A stretch of DNA of 64,000 nucleotides from Clostridium formicaceticum (GTDB taxonomy: Bacteria > Bacillota > Clostridia > Peptostreptococcales > Natronincolaceae): positions 3,224,001 through 3,288,000 of the forward strand of contig NZ_CP017603.1 in assembly GCF_001854185.1 (NCBI RefSeq), given 5' to 3'. Under the pieces are notes generated by a model. The model searched no databases and had not been told where the DNA came from. It worked only from the letters and a program-made list of their open reading frames with translations. A program made the translations under genes and the position numbers. Of this stretch, positions 53,483 to 62,461 are shown in pieces. How positions within the stretch are numbered: position 1 is the stretch's first letter; each line of letters starts with the position of its first letter.

Positions 53483-53541
53483 GAATTAAGAATAATTTGG
53501 TTACAACGGAAATATCTATTATATATAAGGAGGGACATGTT

Positions 53542-54567
53542 GTGATAATGAATATTCAAAATGCCCATTTTATTGAAAAAAACACCATGATTGATTTAGA
53601 AGAATTTCTATGTCCTGAGGTTAGGGAAAAAATAGTAAAACTTCCAAAGGACATAAAGAATGTGATGGAGGAAATAAGACTAAGAATAAATCAACCCCTA
53701 ATGATTTATGCCAATGATCAGGACTATTTTATAAGTAAAAATGGTGAATTGTTGTCAGAAGAAAAAGGTAGCTATAGAATCTCTAAAAAAAATATTGAAA
53801 ACACTTTACAGTTTATTACCAATTATTCTATTTATTCAGTGGAGGAAGAAATAAAAAGAGGTTATATCACTGTACAGGGAGGTCATAGGGTTGGTATTGT
53901 AGGAAAGGTTTTGTATGATGGTAGCGGCGTAAAAACCATCAAAGAATTTACAGGATTAAATTTAAGGATTTCTAGGGAGAAGATAGGGATTTCTTCTAGT
54001 ATCTTAAGCTATCTTATAAATCATAAGAAAGAATTCATGAATACTTTGATTATTTCTCCTCCCCAGTGTGGAAAAACCACTTTATTAAGGGATATTATTA
54101 AAAATTTAAGCGATGGTATACCTAGCCTAGGATTAAAGGGTTTAAAGGTAGGAGTGGTGGATGAACGTTCAGAAATCGGAGCTTGCTTTCAAGGGATACC
54201 GCAAAATAATTTAGGAATAAGAACAGATGTATTAGATGCCTGTCCAAAAGCCCAGGGAATGATGATGCTGATTCGAGCAATGTCTCCACAAGTGATAGCA
54301 ACCGATGAGATTGGAAGAGAAGAGGATAGTATAGCAATACAGGAGGCGCTGCTAGCTGGAATAAAACTGATCACTACAGTTCATGGAAAATCTTTAGAGG
54401 ACGTGCTGTGTAAGAAGGTGATAGGAGAATTGGTAAAGGAAGGGATATTTGAAAGGATCATAGTTTTATCCAATAGTCAAGGCGTTGGTACTATAGAAAA
54501 AATTATGGATGGATATACCTTTAAAGATTTACTAAAATCTCCTATGAAAAATAAGGTGGCGAATTAA
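53542..54567 (+). CDS. spoIIIAA: Stage III sporulation protein AA (AAA+/secretion ATPase)
   Basis: A 341-residue ATPase of the engulfed-forespore channel (feeding tube). Walker A PPQCGKTTLLRD, Walker B VGVVDERSEIGA and a family-specific RTDVLDACPKAQGMMMLIRAM segment. GTG 53542 is chosen, seven bases after AAGGAGG; ATG 53548 is possible. Expressed by SigE in the mother cell of spore formers. Confidence 0.94.
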   Translation: MIMNIQNAHFIEKNTMIDLEEFLCPEVREKIVKLPKDIKNVMEEIRLRINQPLMIYANDQDYFISKNGELLSEEKGSYRISKKNIENTLQFITNYSIYSVEEEIKRGYITVQGGHRVGIVGKVLYDGSGVKTIKEFTGLNLRISREKIGISSSILSYLINHKKEFMNTLIISPPQCGKTTLLRDIIKNLSDGIPSLGLKGLKVGVVDERSEIGACFQGIPQNNLGIRTDVLDACPKAQGMMMLIRAMSPQVIATDEIGREEDSIAIQEALLAGIKLITTVHGKSLEDVLCKKVIGELVKEGIFERIIVLSNSQGVGTIEKIMDGYTFKDLLKSPMKNKVAN

Positions 54568-54568
54568 T

Positions 54569-55090
54569 ATGTTGGTAAAACTAATGATTTCTTTGGTGAT
54601 TATAGGGTGCAGCTCTTTAATAGGCATCATTTATGCCAATACCTTTATAGAAAGAACGAAACTTTTAGCCAATGTTTTATCTACTTTACAAATGCTAGAA
54701 ACAGAAATCGTTTTTAGCGCCACACCTTTACCGGAGCTTCTAAGTAAAGTAGGTAAAAAAAGCAGAGCTGAGATAGGGTGTATCTTAGAAGCGACTGCGG
54801 AAATTTTAGGAAAAAAAGAAGGAGATTTGTTTTCTGAAGCATGGCGGAAAGCAGTGGAAAGAGAAAGTGTTTCAACGGTTTTTACAAAGGAGGACATTCA
54901 AATATTACTGGCTTTAGGAAATACATTAGGAATCTCTGATACCCATGATCAAGTAAAGCATATACGCTTGGCGATGGAGGAGATAAAAAGAAATTACGAA
55001 CTGTCTATTATAGTCCAAAATAAAAGTGTTAGGCTATATAGAAACCTAGGGTTTTTAGTAGGAATCACGATAGTAATTGTTTTTTTCTAA
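54569..55090 (+). CDS. spoIIIAB: Stage III sporulation protein AB
   Basis: A 173-residue protein of the forespore channel with helices at both ends (MISLVIIGCSSLIGIIYA; GFLVGITIVIVFF) and helical bundles like T2SS GspF. One base after the spoIIIAA stop. Confidence 0.92.
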   Translation: MLVKLMISLVIIGCSSLIGIIYANTFIERTKLLANVLSTLQMLETEIVFSATPLPELLSKVGKKSRAEIGCILEATAEILGKKEGDLFSEAWRKAVERESVSTVFTKEDIQILLALGNTLGISDTHDQVKHIRLAMEEIKRNYELSIIVQNKSVRLYRNLGFLVGITIVIVFF

Positions 55091-55112
55091 TTATTTAAAG
55101 GGGGAGAGATGA

Positions 55113-55316
55113 ATGATCATGAATGTGGATTTGATTTTTAAGATTGCAGCCATTGGTATCTTAGTTTCTGTATTGAATCAGGTATTGATAAGAGCAGGAC
55201 GGGAAGAACAGGCCATGATGACAACTTTAGTAGGAATCGTGGTAGTATTGATGATGGTCATTAACTTAGTAAGTAATTTATTTGACACAGTGAAAACAAT
55301 GTTTCAATTGTACTAA
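55113..55316 (+). CDS. spoIIIAC: Stage III sporulation protein AC
   Basis: A 67-residue two-helix membrane protein (IFKIAAIGILVSVLNQVLI; TLVGIVVVLMMVINLV). Length and sequence are typical. Confidence 0.94.
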   Translation: MIMNVDLIFKIAAIGILVSVLNQVLIRAGREEQAMMTTLVGIVVVLMMVINLVSNLFDTVKTMFQLY

Positions 55317-55328
55317 GGGTGTGATAAA

Positions 55329-55715
55329 ATGGAAATTTTTCAAATAGTAGCAATAGGAATGGTTGCGGCTGTTCTATCCGTGCTTATAAAGAATCAAAAA
55401 CCAGAAATAGGCATCTATATTAGCTTAGCGACAGGGATTATCATATTTATCTTTATTGTAGCAAAATTACAATCTGTCATTGAAATTCTTAATCAATTAG
55501 CTAATAAAATAAACATCGATGATATCTATTTATCTACGATCTTAAAAATTGTTGGGATTGCCTACATAGCAGAGTTTGGAGCACAAGTTTGTAAGGATGC
55601 AGGCGAAGGGGTAATCGCTTCTAAAATAGAATTTGCTGGAAAAATACTCATTATGGTGATGTCAGTACCTATTTTAGTGTCGTTAATGGATTTGATTATC
55701 AACATAGTACCTTAG
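55329..55715 (+). CDS. spoIIIAD: Stage III sporulation protein AD
   Basis: A 128-residue protein with four helices, including the SpoIIIAD signature IVGIAYIAEFGAQVCKDAGE. Follows spoIIIAC by 12 bases. Confidence 0.94.
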   Translation: MEIFQIVAIGMVAAVLSVLIKNQKPEIGIYISLATGIIIFIFIVAKLQSVIEILNQLANKINIDDIYLSTILKIVGIAYIAEFGAQVCKDAGEGVIASKIEFAGKILIMVMSVPILVSLMDLIINIVP

Positions 55716-55727
55716 GATGTGATATCT

Positions 55728-56900
55728 ATGAAAAAAACTGTGATTGTAACGATGATGATGTGCTTTTTGCTGACTTCTATGGTTTGGGGAGAACAGCAGG
55801 ATTTAACACCAGAGGGAATCATACAAAATCAGATAGAAAAATTAGAGATAAAAGAGTTACAGGAAATCATGGATGTAATGAATAGAGATTTGGAAGAGTA
55901 TATGCCTAGAGTAGATATCAAACAGTTTATTATGAACCTTATACGGGGGGAGGCTACCTTATCTTTTAGTGACATTATTAAGGGTAGTACAAGATTTTTA
56001 TTCAAAGAAGTGGTGGCTAACTGGACGTTATTAGCACAAATTATTGTACTAGCCTCTATATGTGCAGTTTTAAAGAACTTGCAGAGCGCTTTTGAAAATG
56101 AAGTAGTAGGAAAATTGGCTTATAACGTATGTTATTTGGTGATCATCAGTATTACCATTAAAAGTTTTATGATCGCTATTGGCATTGGGAGAGAAACTAT
56201 TGATGTTATGGTGAGCTTTATGCAGGTTTTGATGCCGGTACTTCTAGCTATGTTGATGGCGATAGGGGGCATAACAACCTCAGCGATTTTACATCCTATT
56301 TTACTAGGCGCCATTGGATTTGTTGGAACCATCATTAAGGTTACCATCCTACCGTTGATTTTATTCTCGGCGGTCTTAACGATTGTTAATCATCTATCCT
56401 CTAAAATTCAAGTAACAAAACTAGCAGGACTATTGAAACAAGCAGCTGTAGTAACCTTGGGTTTTATACTAACCGCCTTTATAGGGATCATTTCCATTCA
56501 AGGAATTACTGCTTCTACCGTAGATGGTGTGACAATAAGAACAGCTAAATTTGCAGTAGACAAGTTTATCCCAATCGTAGGAGGTTTTTTATCAGAAGCG
56601 ATGGATACGGTGATTGGATGTTCCTTAGTACTTAAAAATGCTATTGGCGCCATTGGACTAATCTCTATTTTTCTTTTATGCTTGATGCCTATGATAAAGA
56701 TATTGGCTTTGGTGATTGTTTATAAGCTATGTGCAGCAGTGATTGAACCAATCTCAGAAAATGGACTGGTAGACTGTTTAAATAGCATGAGTAACTCACT
56801 GATTCTTTTATTTGCAACCGTCAGTTCGGTAGCAATAATGTTTTTTCTCACTATAACGATTATCGTAAGTACCGGTAACATTACTGTAATGATGAGGTAG
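55728..56900 (+). CDS. spoIIIAE: Stage III sporulation protein AE
   Basis: A 390-residue polytopic protein with a signal-like N-terminus (MKKTVIVTMMMCFLLTSMVWG), a soluble stretch and about seven helices; GLLKQAAVVTLGFILTAFIG and CLMPMIKILALVIVYKLCAA are family blocks. ATG 55728 is preferred to GTG 55719. Confidence 0.93.
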   Translation: MKKTVIVTMMMCFLLTSMVWGEQQDLTPEGIIQNQIEKLEIKELQEIMDVMNRDLEEYMPRVDIKQFIMNLIRGEATLSFSDIIKGSTRFLFKEVVANWTLLAQIIVLASICAVLKNLQSAFENEVVGKLAYNVCYLVIISITIKSFMIAIGIGRETIDVMVSFMQVLMPVLLAMLMAIGGITTSAILHPILLGAIGFVGTIIKVTILPLILFSAVLTIVNHLSSKIQVTKLAGLLKQAAVVTLGFILTAFIGIISIQGITASTVDGVTIRTAKFAVDKFIPIVGGFLSEAMDTVIGCSLVLKNAIGAIGLISIFLLCLMPMIKILALVIVYKLCAAVIEPISENGLVDCLNSMSNSLILLFATVSSVAIMFFLTITIIVSTGNITVMMR

Positions 56901-56908
56901 GTGATAGG

Positions 56909-57541
56909 GTGGAGATGATTAGGGAGTGGATTATTACCATTGTGTCGGTGATTATTTTTGTAACCTTTGTAGAGATTCTTATACCCAATTCTAATAATAA
57001 AAGATTTATTAATGTAGTTGTTGGCCTACTGATTATGATGGTTATTTTAAATCCCCTTATGGGATTCCTTCAAGGGGAGGTGGATTTAGGTGAAAAAATT
57101 CTACAAACTTCAAATCATTTGGATTACAAAACAGCGCAAAACAGAATAGCGCAAACTGATTATATGCAGGAGGAGGCAGTTGTCGCACTGTATAAAGGAC
57201 AACTAGCGCAGCAAATGAAAAATCGAATAGAGAATAATTTCTATTATACTGTTGAGGATATCCATTTAGAGATAGAAGAAAAACAAACCAGCGAATTTGG
57301 TATGATTCATGGGGTAGAAATCATCCTTAGAGAAGGGATAGAGGATACCAATAGGAGAAACGAAAAAAAGGAAATAGTCCCTATAAAAATTGATGTGGCG
57401 CTTAATAAAAGTAATAATACTGTAGAAGCTCAGAGCATATGGATAAATAATGAAGAAGAAAGTATGATAAAAAATGATTTTAGTGTGTATTATAACTTAC
57501 CAAAGGACAACATAAACATTTATATACGCAAAGATAAGTGA
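56909..57541 (+). CDS. spoIIIAF: Stage III sporulation protein AF
   Basis: A 210-residue protein with two N-terminal helices (WIITIVSVIIFVTFVEILIP; VVVGLLIMMVILNPLMGFL) and a soluble ring-building-like domain. The P-N-x-x-N-K segment after helix 1 is conserved. GTG start. Confidence 0.92.
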   Translation: MEMIREWIITIVSVIIFVTFVEILIPNSNNKRFINVVVGLLIMMVILNPLMGFLQGEVDLGEKILQTSNHLDYKTAQNRIAQTDYMQEEAVVALYKGQLAQQMKNRIENNFYYTVEDIHLEIEEKQTSEFGMIHGVEIILREGIEDTNRRNEKKEIVPIKIDVALNKSNNTVEAQSIWINNEEESMIKNDFSVYYNLPKDNINIYIRKDK

Positions 57542-57565
57542 TAAGTAAAATAAAGGAGGATGAAA

Positions 57566-58156
57566 ATGGATAATGACAAACTTAAAAGCATGCTAAAGAA
57601 CTTATTATCAAAAAAGTATATTGCTAATCTTCTTGTTCTGATGGCCATAGGGGTAATGGCACTTATTGTATCCAGCAACTTTTTTATGAAGGATTCTAGG
57701 ACAAAAAATATTTATAGTGACCCGACGGAGGATGTGCTGGTGCAACAAAGCAGCCAACCAATGATGGAGGAGGAAGTGGTAGAGCATAGGTTAAAGGAGA
57801 TTTTGCAAAGTATTAGAGGGGTTGGAGAAGTTGAAGTGATGGTTACCTTTGAGATGGGGACAGAAATTATACCAGCTTCTAATACGACAAAGTCTACAGA
57901 TACAACAGAAGAAAAAGATTCAGGAGGCGGAACAAGGGTTGTGGCTTCAGAAAACATCACAGAAACGGTGGTTGTCGCGAATGAAGCGAATGGACATAAA
58001 CCATTGGTATTAAAAGAAATAAAGCCACAGGTAAACGGTGTAATTGTGGTTGCTGAAGGAGCAGACAGTGTGGAGGTAAAGGCAAAGCTATATGAAGCGG
58101 TTAAAACCGTGCTTCAAGTGCCTGGACATAAGGTGGAAGTGTATTCAAAAAAATAG
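57566..58156 (+). CDS. spoIIIAG: Stage III sporulation protein AG
   Basis: A 196-residue protein with one helix (~20-38) and a YscJ/FliF-like ring domain (SIRGVGEVEVMVTFEMG ... GVIVVAEGADSVEVKAKLYEAV). It forms a large ring in the intermembrane space. ATG 57566 is seven bases after AAAGGAGG; ATG 57560 touches the SD. Confidence 0.94.
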   Translation: MDNDKLKSMLKNLLSKKYIANLLVLMAIGVMALIVSSNFFMKDSRTKNIYSDPTEDVLVQQSSQPMMEEEVVEHRLKEILQSIRGVGEVEVMVTFEMGTEIIPASNTTKSTDTTEEKDSGGGTRVVASENITETVVVANEANGHKPLVLKEIKPQVNGVIVVAEGADSVEVKAKLYEAVKTVLQVPGHKVEVYSKK

Positions 58157-58171
58157 TAGGGGGGAATAAAA

Positions 58172-58948
58172 ATGAAACTGAAACTTTCAAATGTAGGAAG
58201 AAAAAATCTTGTTATCTTTTCTCTAGTAATTATGTTAGGACTTATAGGATATATCAATTATAGTCTGAATAGACAATCTCTATTGCAGACCTCTAGTGAA
58301 TTAGAACAGTATAGGATGACAATGTTGGAAGAAAGTGGTGTGATGCTAGACTTATTAGAGGAAGATGCCTTGATAGAGGAAATGGAGGATCAGGATGCAA
58401 AAGATCAAGATACAGAGAAGCAAGAAGAGGCATTAGAGGAAGGAGAAAAGCAAGAGGAGAAGCAAGAAACAGAGGATGTGTTGGCAGAAGAGGAAGCACA
58501 GATCGTTGACAGCAGATCCTATAATGAGGTAGTGGGTTTAGTAAATGAGACAAGTGCAGAAATAGCAGAAAACATAACAAATAGAGAAACGATGAAAAGT
58601 AGTACATACTTTATAGAGAGTAGATTAGAAAGAGATAAAAAGCGCAGTGAAATGATTAGCTATTTGAATGATATTATTAACAATCAATTAACCAGCGAGG
58701 AAATTAGGGGAGAGGCACAAACCGTAAAATTGGATATGATTACTAGTACTGAAAAAGAAGTTTTAATAGAGAATATGATTGTAGGCAAAGGTTTTAACGA
58801 TGCCATCGTCTATCTAACAGATAAATCAGTCAATGTTGTAGTAAGTGCTGATGCCTTAACAGAAACAGATGTAGCAAAGATTGTTGACATCATAAGAAGA
58901 GAAACAAACATAGGTATGGAGGGTATAACGATTATGAATAAAAAATAG
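58172..58948 (+). CDS. spoIIIAH: Stage III sporulation protein AH
   Basis: A 258-residue protein with one helix (~12-30), a strongly acidic Glu-rich linker (residues ~60-115), and a YscJ/FliF-like ring domain that binds SpoIIQ in spore formers. The linker is longer than in B. subtilis. It ends the operon. Confidence 0.93.
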   Translation: MKLKLSNVGRKNLVIFSLVIMLGLIGYINYSLNRQSLLQTSSELEQYRMTMLEESGVMLDLLEEDALIEEMEDQDAKDQDTEKQEEALEEGEKQEEKQETEDVLAEEEAQIVDSRSYNEVVGLVNETSAEIAENITNRETMKSSTYFIESRLERDKKRSEMISYLNDIINNQLTSEEIRGEAQTVKLDMITSTEKEVLIENMIVGKGFNDAIVYLTDKSVNVVVSADALTETDVAKIVDIIRRETNIGMEGITIMNKK

Positions 58949-58954
58949 AAGTGT

Positions 58955-58983
58955 TTGTCATTAAAGCGCGAATTTGGTATAAT
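58955..58983 (+). promoter_or_regulatory. Sigma-A promoter of the Asp23-family gene
   Basis: TTGTCA (58955-58960) and TATAAT (58978-58983) with a 17-bp spacer and an extended TGG before the -10. The gene starts 93 bases downstream. Confidence 0.8.
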
Positions 58984-59075
58984 AGGATGTGTATTGGTTT
59001 CAGTGAACTGAAACATCGAGGAAACAAATAACAAAAGAGAGAAATAAATGATGCTTCTAGGTAGGGGGTATACGG

Positions 59076-59462
59076 ATGGATGCAATTGAAAAGTTAGAAT
59101 ATGGGGAAGTGAAGGTAGCGGATGAGGTGCTTGCTACTATAGCTGGAATTGCTGCAACAGAGGTAATCGGTGTATGTGGAATGAGTGGAGGATTAGCAGA
59201 TGGTATCGCTGAAATTTTAGGTAAAAAAAATTTATCCAAAGGTGTCAGGATAGATGTAACAGAGGAAGGTGTAGCCATAGATTTGTACCTTATTGTGGAT
59301 TATGGTGTGAAGATTCCAGAGCTAGCTTGGAAAATACAAGATAGTGTGAAAACCACCATTGAAAGCATGATAGGTACAAAGGTTATTGACGTAAATATTC
59401 ATATACAAGGCGTTAATTTCCCTAAAGAAACAATTGAAGAAGCTCCAGTCCCCAAAGGTTAA
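59076..59462 (+). CDS. Asp23/Gls24-family envelope stress protein
   Basis: A 128-residue Asp23 (YqhY-like) protein: LEYGEVKVADEVLATIAGIAATEVIGV and GVAIDLYLIVDYGVKIPELAWKIQDSVK. In B. subtilis YqhY lies beside acc and nusB genes and is linked to lipid metabolism. Here it directly precedes nusB, in accordance. SD GTAGGGGG. Confidence 0.9.
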   Translation: MDAIEKLEYGEVKVADEVLATIAGIAATEVIGVCGMSGGLADGIAEILGKKNLSKGVRIDVTEEGVAIDLYLIVDYGVKIPELAWKIQDSVKTTIESMIGTKVIDVNIHIQGVNFPKETIEEAPVPKG

Positions 59463-59481
59463 AAAATGAATGTTTTTTTCT

Positions 59482-59513
59482 AAACTAACCCTCTGACTTC
59501 AGAGGGTTAGTTT
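59482..59513. terminator. Perfect 13-bp hairpin before nusB
   Basis: AAACTAACCCTCT and AGAGGGTTAGTTT are exact inverses around GACTTC. A T-rich run precedes it, so it terminates the minus strand best, and also the plus strand by stability. Confidence 0.7.
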
Positions 59514-59624
59514 GAATTTCACTTTGTAATAAAAACATCTGCTTTTGGGTACTATCATTAATATATGGCATAAAACGAAACTTCTATGAGAAGTATGAAT
59601 AACTACAGGAGGCTAAAGATACCT

Positions 59625-60044
59625 ATGAATAGAAAACTAGCTAGAGAATTATGTATGAAAGTCATCTTTGAAATGCTGATGAATAAGACTTATGACAAAA
59701 AGTTATTAAAAAACTATTTATCAGAAGAGGATGAAATAGAAGAGATACAAGCAACCTACATACAGACAGTGATAACATCCACCATTGAGCATTTAGAAGA
59801 AATCAATCGCGTGATAGAAAAATATGCCATTGGTTGGACATTGGACCGTATTGCGAAGGTAGATTTAGCAATTTTACAATTGGCATTAGCAGAGATCCTA
59901 TATATTGAAGATATACCCTATAATGTATCTATCAATGAGGCAGTGGAATTGGCTAAGAAATATAGTAGCAATGAGTCAACTTCATTCATCAATGGTATTT
60001 TAGGAAAGTTTATAGAAAAAGAAGGTATCAAAAAAAATGATTAA
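59625..60044 (+). CDS. nusB: Transcription antitermination factor NusB
   Basis: A 139-residue all-helical NusB: RKLARELCMKVIFEM, WTLDRIAKVDLAILQLALAEILY and NVSINEAVELAKKYSSNESTSFINGILGKF. It binds boxA RNA with NusE. ATG 59625 has AGGAGG twelve bases upstream; the frame is open back to ATG 59586, giving 13 non-conserved residues. It overlaps the next gene by eight bases. Confidence 0.93.
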   Translation: MNRKLARELCMKVIFEMLMNKTYDKKLLKNYLSEEDEIEEIQATYIQTVITSTIEHLEEINRVIEKYAIGWTLDRIAKVDLAILQLALAEILYIEDIPYNVSINEAVELAKKYSSNESTSFINGILGKFIEKEGIKKND

Positions 60045-61014
60045 GGAAGCTGTTGTATTAGGCCTGGATACTAGCAATTACACAACCTCTTTAGCCTTAA
60101 TAAATCTCAAGGGAGAACTCCTTAAGGAAGAAAGACAGTTGTTGCCGGTAAAAAAAGGAAATCTAGGATTAAGGCAATCTGAGGCATTATTTCAACACAT
60201 AAAGAATATGCCTCTTTTAGTGGAGGCTATTAGTGAAAATATTTCTTATAAGGTTGTTGCAATTGCCGGAGCTATAAAGCCAAGGCCCGTAGAGGAATCT
60301 TATATGCCGGTGTTTTTAGCAGCAGCGTCCTTTGGTAAAACGATGGGCAGCTTATGGAAGGTGCCTTTTTATGGCTTTAGCCATCAGGAAGGACATATTG
60401 AAGCAGGACTGTGGTCCTTGGGCCTAAAGTTTGAGAAGCCTTTTTTAGCCCTGCATCTATCTGGAGGAACAACTGAGCTCTTAAAGATCATACCCCAAAA
60501 GGTAGGGTATGAGATAGAACTTCTTGGGGGTACCAGTGATATTAGCGCAGGACAATTTATTGATCGCATCGGTGTAAAACTAAACCTTCCCTTTCCATCT
60601 GGAGCTCATTTAGAAGCATTGTTATCTGAAGGAGAAAAAATAGATATGAATATTCCTATAGCTGTAAAAGGTACTACCCTTAGTTTTTCAGGTCCCGAAA
60701 CCTTCCTTCAAAGAAGGTTAGATGAAAATTTTTCTTCTTCACAAATCGCCTTCTCTATTTTTCAGTGTATAGCAAAATCATTATTAAAGCTAATAAAAAA
60801 TGCGTTTAAAAAATATCCTTATCAACAATTACTAATTGTGGGGGGGGTGGCCTCTAATCAAGTGATAAAAAACTTTTTAGAGGATCAATTGCAAAAGGAG
60901 AAGGTAGCGGTATATTTTGGTAGACCCAAATACTGCTCAGATAATGCTGTAGGGATAGGGGCTTTAGGCTTAGAAAGCTATTTAAAGAAAGATGAATTCG
61001 CTTTAAGGGGATAA
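60037..61014 (+). CDS. TsaD/Kae1-family paralogue
   Basis: A 325-residue ASKHA-fold protein of the TsaD/Kae1 family. GLDTSNYTTSLAL is the phosphate-1 site; SHQEGHIEAG corresponds to the metal-binding HxEGH of TsaD; HLSGGTTELL and VGGVASNQVI are family blocks. TsaD with TsaB/E makes t6A in tRNA, but Clostridia often carry this second, divergent member beside nusB and xseA, whose role is not established. The true tsaD is presumably elsewhere. Confidence 0.8.
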   Translation: MIKEAVVLGLDTSNYTTSLALINLKGELLKEERQLLPVKKGNLGLRQSEALFQHIKNMPLLVEAISENISYKVVAIAGAIKPRPVEESYMPVFLAAASFGKTMGSLWKVPFYGFSHQEGHIEAGLWSLGLKFEKPFLALHLSGGTTELLKIIPQKVGYEIELLGGTSDISAGQFIDRIGVKLNLPFPSGAHLEALLSEGEKIDMNIPIAVKGTTLSFSGPETFLQRRLDENFSSSQIAFSIFQCIAKSLLKLIKNAFKKYPYQQLLIVGGVASNQVIKNFLEDQLQKEKVAVYFGRPKYCSDNAVGIGALGLESYLKKDEFALRG

Positions 61015-61018
61015 AAAA

Positions 61019-62251
61019 ATGGAAGTAAAGACCTTAACAGTTTCAGAAATAAGTCATTATATTAAAAGATTATTAACCAGTGATCCCATTCTATGTAATA
61101 TTCATGTAGAAGGGGAATTATCCAATTTTAAATTACATAGCAGCGGACATTTGTATTTTACCTTGAAGGATGCTTATAGTAAAATTACTTGTATTATGTT
61201 TAAATCAAATACCAGTCAGTTAACGATAACCCCTAAAGATGGCATGAAGGTTGTGATTAAGGGGTACATATCTTTGTATGAAAGAGATGGACAATATCAA
61301 CTATATGTCCAGGAAATGAAATCTGCTGGTCTAGGAAACCTGCATATCGCCTTCCAACAATTGAAGGATTCCCTTCAAAAAGAAGGTATTTTCGATGCTA
61401 AACATAAAAAACCCATCCCATTTATTCCCCAAAAAATAGGCATTATTACTTCTCCCACCGGTGCCGCCATAAGAGATATCCTATCTGTTATCAAAAGACG
61501 ATTTCCAAAAGTGGAATTATGTATTTTTCCTGTATTGGTGCAGGGAGAACAAGCGGCGGCTTCTATTGTAAAGGCAATAGAACTTTGTAATACTTATGAA
61601 GATATCGAGGTAATCATTTTAGGAAGGGGTGGAGGATCTATTGAGGAATTATGGGCCTTTAACGAAGAAGTGGTGGCTAGAGGAATTTTTCATAGCAAAA
61701 TTCCCATTGTATCAGCGGTTGGCCATGAAACAGATTTTACTATAGCCGATTTTGTAGCAGATGTAAGGGCTCAAACACCTTCGGCGGCGGCAGAGTTGGT
61801 GGTGCCTAGACTGAAGGATATAGAAGAAACATTGAATACTTTTCAAAAAAGACTATCATTTTTAATGAATACAAAACTAATACAGGAAAAACAAAGGCTA
61901 GATGCTATGAAAAACAGTTATTCTTTTAAATATCCCTTGAATCCTGTCTATGATCAAAAACAATATATAGATCAACTCTATAAAAATCTCAGCAAGGTGA
62001 TGCATCAAAAAATATTCTTATATAAAGAAAATTTAAGAAATACAGTAGAACGATTAAATAGTTTAAATCCACTTTCAGTATTTTCAAGGGGGTATGCTGT
62101 AGTCACTGACCCCCATGGGAAAATCATTAAAAGTGTTGCAGAAGTAAAGGAAGATTATCTTATGAAAATTCGTTTATTAGATGGAAGTATCACCACCAAG
62201 GTAATAGAGGTAGAAAAGGAGGACAAACCCCTTGAGAAAACTAAGCTATGA
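61019..62251 (+). CDS. xseA: Exodeoxyribonuclease VII large subunit
   Basis: A 410-residue subunit: N-terminal OB domain (LTVSEISHYIKRLLTSDPIL ... VEGELSNFKLHSSGHLYFTLKD), catalytic core with IGIITSPTGAAIRDI, LGRGGGSIEELWAFNEE and GHETDFTIADFVAD, then a coiled coil. It degrades single-stranded DNA with XseB. It starts four bases after the TsaD paralogue and overlaps xseB by 20 bases. Confidence 0.95.
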   Translation: MEVKTLTVSEISHYIKRLLTSDPILCNIHVEGELSNFKLHSSGHLYFTLKDAYSKITCIMFKSNTSQLTITPKDGMKVVIKGYISLYERDGQYQLYVQEMKSAGLGNLHIAFQQLKDSLQKEGIFDAKHKKPIPFIPQKIGIITSPTGAAIRDILSVIKRRFPKVELCIFPVLVQGEQAAASIVKAIELCNTYEDIEVIILGRGGGSIEELWAFNEEVVARGIFHSKIPIVSAVGHETDFTIADFVADVRAQTPSAAAELVVPRLKDIEETLNTFQKRLSFLMNTKLIQEKQRLDAMKNSYSFKYPLNPVYDQKQYIDQLYKNLSKVMHQKIFLYKENLRNTVERLNSLNPLSVFSRGYAVVTDPHGKIIKSVAEVKEDYLMKIRLLDGSITTKVIEVEKEDKPLEKTKL

Positions 62252-62459
62252 AAAAGCACTAAAGCGATTAGAAGAAGTGATTCAACAGTTAGAAAGTAAA
62301 GAATTATCTCTAGAAGATTCCTTAAAATTATTTCAAGAGGGAATCGATTTATATAGAATTTGTAACACAAAACTAAATGAAGTAGAAGAAAAAATTATGA
62401 TAATTATTGAAGAAAACGGAGAAATTAAAAATATTCCATTTACAGATATGGAGGTCTAA
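62232..62459 (+). CDS. xseB: Exodeoxyribonuclease VII small subunit
   Basis: A 75-residue helical protein: LSYEKALKRLEEVIQQLESKELSLEDSLKLFQEG is the family signature. TTG start with AAAGGAGG inside the end of xseA. Confidence 0.95.
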   Translation: MRKLSYEKALKRLEEVIQQLESKELSLEDSLKLFQEGIDLYRICNTKLNEVEEKIMIIIEENGEIKNIPFTDMEV

Positions 62460-62461
62460 CC

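Noticed and set aside
58293-58607. 104-codon minus-strand frame opposite spoIIIAH
   Set aside because: It is the shadow of the Glu-rich linker: Leu/Ser-rich by reverse translation, without SD.
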